DNA of 26,338 nt from Entrophospora sp. SA101 (Eukaryota > Glomeromycota > Glomeromycetes > Entrophosporales > Entrophosporaceae): NCBI GenBank assembly GCA_958430865.1, contig CAUDNR010000219.1, positions 3,755 to 30,092 of the forward strand, read 5' to 3'. This document shows positions 19,380 to 26,338 of the stretch, in pieces; the first letter of the stretch is position 1; each line of letters opens with the position of its first letter. The position numbers and the translations under genes are program-made. Below the pieces are notes generated by a model, which was given only the letters and a program-made list of their open reading frames with translations, was not told the DNA's origin and searched no databases.

Positions 19380-21989
19380 ATGACTTCAACAACATTGCTT
19401 GAAAGACCTGTTGAATTATGGAGACCAAAAGACATTAAAAATACTGAAATGGAAAAGTTTCGATTGGCCGTTAATAAAAAATTTAATATTAATTTGGGTA
19501 AAAGATGAAATAATTATATTCTTTAACACCAAAAAATTTTCCAAATAATCTATATTGATTAAATTTATTTATTTATTAGGAAATTATCAAGAACTTTGGA
19601 AATGGTCAACTGAAAACATTTCAGAATTTTGGGCAATGGTTTGGGATTTTACAAATATAATTTATTCAATTCCATATAAACAAGTATTAGAAGAATCAAA
19701 ACCGATGGATCAAAATCCATCATGGTTTATTGGAGCAAAGCTTAATTTTGCTGAAAATTTATTACGATGTCGAGATAAAAATAAAATTGCATTGATCTCT
19801 ACAGGTATTTATAATAATAACGACGATGATGATTATTATAATTTATCTATTCACTCGTTCATTAATTTGTATTTATATGTAAATTAATAATCATGATGTA
19901 GGCGAAGGTAGAATTCCGATAAGAATAACGTATGAAGAACTATATAATCGAGTTAATCATTTAGCTTCAGCAATGAGATTAGCTGGTGTTAAAGTTGGAG
20001 ATAGAGTTTGCGCGTATATTTCCAATTGTATAGAGGCAGTTATAGCGATGTTAGCAGCCTCAAGTATAGGAGCAATATGGAGTAGCACGTCGACAGATTT
20101 TGGTGTCACTGCTGTATTAGATAGATTTTTACAGATTAAACCAAAAATATTACTTTCGGTTAACGCAGTTATTTATAATAATAAAACACATGATCATTTA
20201 TCAAAATTAAGGAAAGTCGTAGAAAGTTTAGTAGAAGAAAAACAAGGAGGAGGTTGTTTAGAAAAAGTTATAATCATACCATTTGTTACTGATTCTTCTT
20301 CTACCACTTCCGACGACAGTGATATATCTTCAATACCATTAGCAATAAGCTGGAATGATTTTCTAAATACATGTGAAGATCCTTTATTGAAAAAAAAAGA
20401 TTTAATATTTGAACAATTACCATTTGATCATCCACTATACATATTATTTTCTTCGGGTACAACAGGAAAACCCAAATGTTTAGTTCATCGATCAGGAGGA
20501 ATGTTGATTCAACATAAAAAAGAACATATATTACATGGAAATCTGAATAGCAATGATGTGTTTTTTTATTATACAACAACTGGCTGGATGATGTGGAATT
20601 GGTTAGTGTCAGGTTTATTTGTTGGTTGTACTTTGGTGCTTTATGATGGTTCTCCCTTTCAACCAAAACCTTCTATTCTGTGGGAATTAGTTGATGAATT
20701 AGGGTAAATTTTATAAATATATATGTGAGTGCATATATTATATTCTATTTATATAATTATATAATTATAATTTTTTAATTAATTCATCTATTCATCAGAA
20801 TAACAATTTTTGGGACATCAGCAAAATATATACAAAGCTTACAAGATATAAATTACAAACCCAAAGATAACCATAAATTAAATAGTTTGCGTATAATTTT
20901 TTCGACCGGATCACCTTTGAAGCCTGAAAGTTTTGATTTTATTTATAAAGAAGTAAAAGATGATATATTATTAGGATCGATTACAGGTAGATAGATTAAT
21001 TAATTAATTAATCATTTAAAATTTAATAAAAAATATATATTTATAAGAATTTATATACATATAGGCGGAACAGATATATGTTCATTATTTGCAGGACATA
21101 ATGTTACTTTACCGGTTTATAAAGGTGAAATTCAATGTGTTTGTTTAGGTATGAAAATTGAAGCATGGGAAGCACAGGGTATGTTTTATAAGTGGCGTGT
21201 TTATATATACACATGTAATTTTTCAAATAATAATAATAATCTAAAAAATTATAGGAAAACCGGTTTATGGAAAATCGGCAGACTTGGTTTGTGTAAAACC
21301 ATTCCCGTGTATGCCGATATATTTTTGGAATGATGATTCTAATAATTCTAAATATAAATCAACTTATTTTTCCCGTTATTCATCAGTTTGGTATCATGGA
21401 GATTTTGTAATAATAAATAATCCAGATGTCAACATTTACAACGATAACAATCATGATTATAATAATAATGGTGTTATAATGTTGGGTAGATCTGATAGTA
21501 CATTGAATCCGGGAGGTGTAAGGTTTGGTAGCGCGGAAATTTATAATGTCATAGAAAGTAATTTTAATGATTTAGTAAAAGATAGTTTAGTGGTTGGTCA
21601 GAAATTAATTGTGGAGGATGACGAAAGAGTTGTTTTATTTTTGGTGATGAATGATGATGTGGAATTGAATGACGGATTGATTAGTAAGATTAAGAAATGT
21701 ATTAGAGATCAATTGAGCCCAAGGCATGTTCCTTCTGTTATTCTACCTATTCAAGATATTCCGGTATGTATATTCATTTATGAAAGAATGAGAATATTAA
21801 TTTTTATTTATATTATCAATTTAATTTATTTATTAATTTATTTTATAGTATACCATGAATGGTAAAAAGGTAGAAGTAGCAGTGAAAAGAATAATTTCAG
21901 GTGAAAATGTTATAGTATCTGGAACATTAGCAAATCCTGATAGCCTATCATTATATTATGATTTACCTGAATTAAAGCTGACAAAATAA
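19380..21989 (+). CDS. AACS: Acetoacetyl-CoA synthetase, 7 exons
   Basis: Exons: 19380-19497, 19580-19804, 19902-20703, 20799-20986, 21065-21178, 21255-21763, 21849-21989. Phases join without a stop to 698 aa, close to the ~670 aa of animal enzymes. It is an ANL-family adenylate-forming ligase: acetoacetate + ATP + CoA to acetoacetyl-CoA, normally cytosolic, feeding sterol and lipid synthesis. Visible motifs: the N-terminal ACS region ([18 protein letters not shown]); [13 protein letters not shown]; the P-loop [55 protein letters not shown] with the [20 protein letters not shown] hinge; and the C-terminal [13 protein letters not shown] with the catalytic Lys. The [13 protein letters not shown] and [11 protein letters not shown] forms and the [12 protein letters not shown] end favour acetoacetyl- over acetyl-CoA synthetase. 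Low-complexity Asn/Asp inserts lie near [12 protein letters not shown]. The start is the first ATG, giving [16 protein letters not shown]. Confidence 0.92.
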
Positions 21990-22506
21990 TTTTGTCACTT
22001 TCATTCTTTTTTTTTTTTTTTTATTTATTATAATTATTAATTGTGCTTGTATTATTTATTACAAAAATAAAAATGATAAAAATATTATTGTTAATTCTAA
22101 TGATTACCCGTACATCCAATCCACCATACATACATACATACATACATACATACATACATACATTTATTATAATCTTATTTCTTGTCGTCTTTAAAAAAAA
22201 ATTAATGTTATTATTTTGAAATAATAAAATAATAAATAAATCTAAAAAAAGCATTTGTTACCATTTGTTTGTCTGAAATCGTCCAAATATTTATATACAA
22301 ATATTGTACATATAAATAACAACTATTGTTATTTGACCAATTTAATGTTTTAATCCAAAATATGAATAATAAATATAAATGATGTAATGTAGTCATTATT
22401 CTATTTTTAATTGAAGATAATATACATAGGTGGAAATTGAAAATATTAAAAATATAATGTGATTATTATTTGTAATTATTCTTGATGATGATGACGATAG
22501 TTATTA
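21990..22506. other. Convergent 3' intergenic region
   Basis: This holds the 3' ends of the acetoacetyl-CoA synthetase (plus) and LysM (minus) genes. It has a T15 run at about 22006-22021 and the CATA microsatellite at 22125-22163. No other gene is seen. Confidence 0.5.
22125..22163. repeat. (CATA)n microsatellite
   Basis: A perfect run of CATA units, 39 bases, in the convergent intergenic region. It is probably polymorphic between strains. Confidence 0.9.
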
Positions 22507-22618
22507 TTATTGAGATGATGGAAAATAAGATAATTTTTTTGTGGGTAATTTTAATATTTCAGATCTAATAAAAACTTTTGTATTAATAAAAGAATAACTT
22601 GGTGAAGGTATAACAAGT

Positions 22619-22649
<31 letters not shown>

Positions 22650-23825
22650 CATCATCATCATCATCATCATTATTATCATTATTATTATTGCTATTACTAT
22701 TATTATTACTATTACTATTATTACTATCATTGTTATTATTATTATTATTATCATTACTATTACTATTAGTATTTTTAGTTAAAGGTGATGTGATAACAGT
22801 TGAACCATTACCACCAGCAGGTGTTGTATCCGCCGTTGATAGTGATAATAATTTTCTATCATGAATTGTAAAAGAAGATCTGGGTGAAGAAGATGTTGAT
22901 GATGATGATGATATTATATAGGGAGATGATGTATTTGATGAAGAAAATGAAGATGACGAAGAAGAATACGACGATAAAGAATTAGCAATTATTGGATTGC
23001 TACTACTACGATTCATTATAACAATATGATTAAAGTCACTTTCTATTATTGCTTTTGATTCATCATGAATAACTTTACATTGATCAAGAGGAATATATAA
23101 ATGTTTACGCGTATGAATTGAATCATTTGTCCATAATTTATTTGCTCTTTTCAGTGCTGATAACTAATTAAATTAATTAATCAATTAATAAATATTGATT
23201 TTGATTTTTTTTCTTAAAAAAAAAAGAGATGATAAGATAATAATAATAATAATTCACAAACCTCAATTCCATAAAGTAATGCAATACCTGGCAATGTGTC
23301 AGAAGGTTTTACAATATGTACGGCAACCAGTTTATTTTCTAAACTATTATCAATTGATGACGATTTTCCTTCTGAATGTTCATTTATATTATTACTATTA
23401 TTGTTATTTTGTTGCTTTTTTAAATCTTTAATTAACGAATAATCATAATCTCTTAATTTCAAACCATTATCATCATAACATTCTAAATAAGTAGGTAAAT
23501 AAGCTTTATTAGAATTAAAAATAAATTTTTTTGAAAATGTTATTAATGTAGCAGCTGGTAAATCTGTGGGTTGATCAAGCGGATGTTCAGTTGTTGGAGT
23601 AAGAGGTAATTTACGAGGAAAGCTGGTTTTTTTAAATTTTACTGAAGCGTTTGTTAATGATGATAAACTGCTGTCGATACTGTTGTTGTTTTCTGGAAAA
23701 ATAATAGTTTTAAAGTCTAAAGAAGTATTGGTGTTCCAAGGATCAACTTGTATTTCTAAAATATTATTGTTATTATTAACCAAATTAGCTTGTTCTATAG
23801 AATCTTGAAAATAATTTAAATTCAT
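22507..23825 (-). CDS. Intracellular LysM-domain protein, 2 exons
   Basis: Exons (minus): 23262-23825 and 22507-23163; the 98-nt GT-AG intron is phase 0. The product is 406 aa. The intron splits a LysM domain (about residues 170-220): VAVHIVKPSDTLPGIALLYG joins LSALKRANKLWTNDSIHTRK and then HLYIPLDQC. LysM folds bind N-acetylglucosamine polymers. There is no signal peptide at MNLNYFQDSIEQANLV, so this is like the LYSMD1/2-type intracellular proteins and not a secreted chitin-masking LysM. After the domain come a long Ser-rich stretch and an Asn/Asp tract with a run of seven Asp, encoded by GAT/AAT repeats. The start is the first true ATG; the longer open frame upstream would need GTG. A transposon fragment lies 139 bp upstream. 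Confidence 0.85.
22620..22768. repeat. Coding ATT/ATC triplet repeat (Asn/Asp tract)
   Basis: An imperfect AAT/GAT trinucleotide run in the second exon of the LysM gene. It encodes long Asn and Asp runs and keeps the frame throughout, so length change here alters only the disordered tail. Confidence 0.85.
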
Positions 23826-23964
23826 TTTTATTTTTTTTATAAGAAAATGTTTTTGTATCACATGTCAAAATACTAAAAAGAGCAATCGAATAAATTAAAA
23901 AAAAAAAAATTTATTGTTGTCCAATAATGTAAAATTTTAATTGAGAGTAACAAGTAAGCTTTAT

Positions 23965-24292
23965 TGACTTTCTTTTTTGATTATTTGATTTATTTCTACT
24001 TGATTGTACAATTGATAAGTAATGTTTAGGACAAAGTTGATCATTAATTTCAAGGTAATTATAATCCTCATATGTGCCATGATTTTTAGCATTTTTTAAA
24101 CCATCTTTGGTGAATCTTCTAAATTTAACATTTTGCTTCACAATTTAAAACATTGCATGGGCCTAAATTTTTAGTAGTCATTTTATTGGTTATAAAAATA
24201 TTATTTAAGAAAAATGGTGATTTAAAATTGTTTTTTTGTTTTTTATTTTTTTTTTTAATTTTTTTAAATAAATTTTTATAAATTTTAAGATG
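23965..24292 (-). pseudogene. Promoter plus zinc-finger module, copy 2 (frameshifted)
   Basis: This is a near-identical copy of 16211-16542. The ATG is at 24181-24183, and the frame starts MTTKNLGPCNVLNCEAK as in copy 1. It then has a 2-nt deletion (AAAGAT to AAAT) that breaks it before KFRRFTKDGLKNAKNHG. After the shared SNNQKRKS the two copies part: copy 1 reads TGA GAT and copy 2 reads ATA AAG and runs 18 more codons to a stop. None of the DDE-like core or RING is present. It sits 139 bp upstream of the LysM ATG, in the same orientation, and so within its likely promoter. Confidence 0.8.
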
Positions 24293-24303
24293 CTATGTAC
24301 TAG

Positions 24304-24385
24304 TTATTGTATGGGTGTTTAAAAATATCGTGCAAGCTATGACGCAGTCATAGCTTATACGAATTTTTAAATATCCATACAATAA
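24304..24385. repeat. 82-bp near-perfect palindrome
   Basis: The left arm 24304-24343 and right arm 24347-24385 are inverted complements with a 3-base centre (GCA). The innermost ten bases pair exactly (AAGCTATGAC / GTCATAGCTT) and the outermost eleven too (TTATTGTATGG / CCATACAATAA). About 35 of 40 positions pair, with one gap. It lies between the zinc-finger module (minus) and the Crypton gene (plus), and is absent from the other copy of the module. No target-site duplication is visible. Confidence 0.85.
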
Positions 24386-24505
24386 CGTTTATATTGTGAA
24401 ACTGAGCTATGATAATTTTTGCATAACATGCACTGATATTTTAAACTTTTTTGTTGTATTTTATTCGAATTTCTTCTAATTTAAAGATTATATAATAACA
24501 GTAAT

Positions 24506-25724
24506 ATGGGTAAAGCTGGAAAAGTTCGTAAAACACATACATATTTTTTTGCCTTAAATTGTATTAGTGCATATATATATTTTTTTTTTTTTTATTTTTT
24601 TTCTTTTGTTAGACGTTTATATATTCCGAACCTAGTGACAGTGAATTTGAATACTTTTTAAATAAATCCAAGAGAAAAGGAACAGTCAACTCAACAAAAA
24701 ATTGGATTAACCATTTAGAAAATTTTAGAAAGGATTGTAATTGTAATTGTAAAATAGAAAATATTGATAATATTAATGATCTAGAAAGGCAACTAATTAA
24801 TTATATAATTAAAATGAAAAGAGATGATGGAAGTGACTATTCGTCAATATCAATTAAAACATTTGTATCTGCTGTAGCAAGACATCTAGCAAATAATAGT
24901 GTTATTGACAGGATTGATATTTATAACAAACAGATCTTTAAAAAATTGTGGGAAGTTATTGATGGTAAGCTTCGGCATCTTGATGAATTAGGTAATGGAG
25001 AAAGCCATGGCTCAGATTCTTTTACCAAAAGCGAAATTATCAGCATTCTTCAACATCCTTATACTAGCAAAACAAATCCTATAGGTCTTCTGAACAGAAT
25101 ATTCTTCAGGAATTGTAACTTACTTGGCCTCTGTCTCAATGAACATTATAATTTACAGATAGATCATTTTATAAAAAAACAAGATGGTTCTTTTGAAGTG
25201 CTGATATATTTATCTAAAGCTAACCAAAGAGGACTTTCGGGTGGACTTGCTGATAATTTGTTGATTCCTTATGATAAAGAAATAATGGATGACTATGATT
25301 TATATTTTTCCAAAAGACCCAAAAATGCAGAACCAGCATTTTATCTACATCCTGTTAAAGGAGACGAAGGTTAACATTTTTGATACCTATACCAATTCAT
25401 ATTAGCATAACTAATTTGCTATCATGATAAAAAAATTTGTATTTCTTAGAATGGACTTTATTAGATCATTGGTATCAATCAACACATATTGGCCAAACAA
25501 AACTAAAATCATGGTTGAAAAATATAGCCATTCAAAGTGGTATTGATTTGAGTAATAGAAAAATAACTACACATTCTGGCAGAAAAACTTTAATTCGAAA
25601 TCTTAAAGAAAATGTTGGTACTACAGATATTGAAACCATATCAATTTCCAGACATAAATCATTAAAAGGATTAGCTAGTTATGAAAGATCCAAAGATAAG
25701 TTGCAAGTTAATAGTATGAAGTGA
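24506..25724 (+). CDS. Crypton-type tyrosine recombinase (DUF3504-like), probably inactive
   Basis: Exons as I read them: 24506-24523 (MGKAGK), 24613-25369 and 25450-25724. Phases join to about 349 codons. Exon 2 starts TFIYSEPSDSEFEYFLNKSK, then a core-binding-like helical part (STKNWINHLENFRKD ... IKTFVSAVARHLANN). The catalytic half has FFRNCNLLGLCLNEHYNLQI, then NQRGLSGGLADNLLIP, THSGRKTLIRNL (H-x2-R), ISRHKSLKGLASYERS (H and the nucleophile Tyr). In related Crypton/DUF3504 proteins the first block reads GLR-x2-EH; here Arg is Cys (TGT, 25132-25134). That loses the first catalytic Arg. The short first exon is the least certain part. Cryptons cut and paste by site-specific recombination and leave no long inverted repeats. 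Confidence 0.78.
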
Positions 25725-26211
25725 CTAATAAATATACTAAACACAAAGAAGGTAAAATATTTAATTATTTTTTATCTGATTTAAATGAATAAATAATTAA
25801 TCAAACAATATTTTCATTTATAGAAAATTCTATTTAAACCACACCACCCAATGGATTTTCATCAATTATTTCTACACCTACGTCTGACCAAGACCTTGAT
25901 TACAATTCTTCATCAAATTCTATCTCTATTTCATCTCCAATAACATCATCTAATACTCCTTCAACAATATCTATTAATTCTCTTCCAGCAAATTCTACTA
26001 CTACACCAATTTTTAAAACTGCTAAAACATTATTACAAGGTAAAATATAAATTGATTCTTTAAAAATTCATATAGAAAAATTAAAAAACTGTTTAATTTT
26101 TTTTTAGAATCTCAAACATTAAATATAAATAGTAATTTGGAGGATTTTTTAAAAGTATTTCAACAAGGACAATTTAATAATTGTAATTTTAATTTTTACC
26201 TTCAGCAATAA
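25725..26211 (+). pseudogene. Decayed C-terminal tail of the Crypton gene
   Basis: Past the TGA at 25722-25724 another frame continues as VTNKYTKHKE to a donor at 25752. After an acceptor (AG at 25822-25823) it reads NSI, TAA (25835-25837), then TTPPNGFSSIISTPTSDQDL and a Ser/Thr-rich stretch to a donor at 26040. A last exon 26108-26211 ends in YLQQ and TAA. Phases fit for these exons, so the tail was once coding. It is now separated from the core by one frameshift and one stop. Confidence 0.5.
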
Positions 26212-26338
26212 GTGTGATTTAAAATTTTATTAATATAGATTTTAATGACAAAAAATAATTTACATAATAACCATTCACATTTGTAATATAAAAATTGATG
26301 TTAAAATAAAATTGATTTATATTATTTGCAACTCAAAT
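26212..26338. other. 3' flank of the Crypton
   Basis: AT-rich sequence without a recognised end signal; the right boundary of the Crypton is not visible. Confidence 0.3.

Noticed and set aside
20301..20666. 121-codon minus-strand frame
   Set aside because: It is antisense to exon 3 of the acetoacetyl-CoA synthetase gene, whose motifs and splice phases are clear.
23826..23861. N-terminal extension of the LysM frame (12 codons)
   Set aside because: It would need a GTG start; the first ATG is at 23825.
1..26338. CRISPR array, operon structure or prokaryotic origin
   Set aside because: Spliced genes, AT-rich spacers and eukaryotic transposons make a bacterial source untenable; no spaced direct repeats of CRISPR type are present.

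Overview
The window looks like a piece of an arbuscular mycorrhizal fungus genome, most likely Rhizophagus irregularis or a close relative. The evidence is a very AT-rich background, small GT-AG introns of about 75-120 bp, the N-terminus of a Cys-pair/'WTSGN' protein kinase of the type massively expanded in Rhizophagus, Crypton-type tyrosine recombinases, and many decayed transposons. This assignment is by recognition only; no database search was made.

Layout. 1-357 (minus) is the open 5' end of a kinase gene that leaves the window. 358-7260 is gene-poor: a decayed spliced gene (about 1141-2790), a pogo-like MITE, a BED-finger fragment of a hAT transposase, two direct copies of a GAATC-rich repeat and two hAT-type MITEs. 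7261-8919 (plus) is an intact single-exon gene for a molybdenum-cofactor-sulfurase-like PLP protein that lacks the MOSC half. 8920-13424 is again decayed DNA, with strips of coding-like sequence broken by in-frame stops. 13425-16733 is a 3.3-kb transposon with terminal inverted repeats. It carries one long minus-strand gene (zinc finger, DDE-like core, RING-H2), broken by one in-frame TGA and one frameshift in an A9 run.

16906-23825 is a compact, ordinary gene cluster that I could splice fully. It holds an MFS transporter (minus, 6 exons, 590 aa), a divergent acetoacetyl-CoA synthetase (plus, 7 exons, 698 aa) sharing a 226-bp promoter with it, and a convergent LysM-domain gene (minus, 2 exons, 406 aa).

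23965-26211 is mobile again. A second, almost identical copy of the zinc-finger/promoter module of the 13.4-16.7 kb element sits directly upstream of the LysM gene. Next to it is an 82-bp near-perfect palindrome, and then a spliced Crypton recombinase gene whose first catalytic Arg position is a Cys and whose C-terminal tail is decaying.

The most unusual material is the zinc-finger/RING transposon, the separate mobility of its promoter-plus-zinc-finger module, and the large palindrome between that module and the Crypton. Several lesions across the window (CGT to TGT, CAA to TAA, TGG to TGA) fit C-to-T decay.
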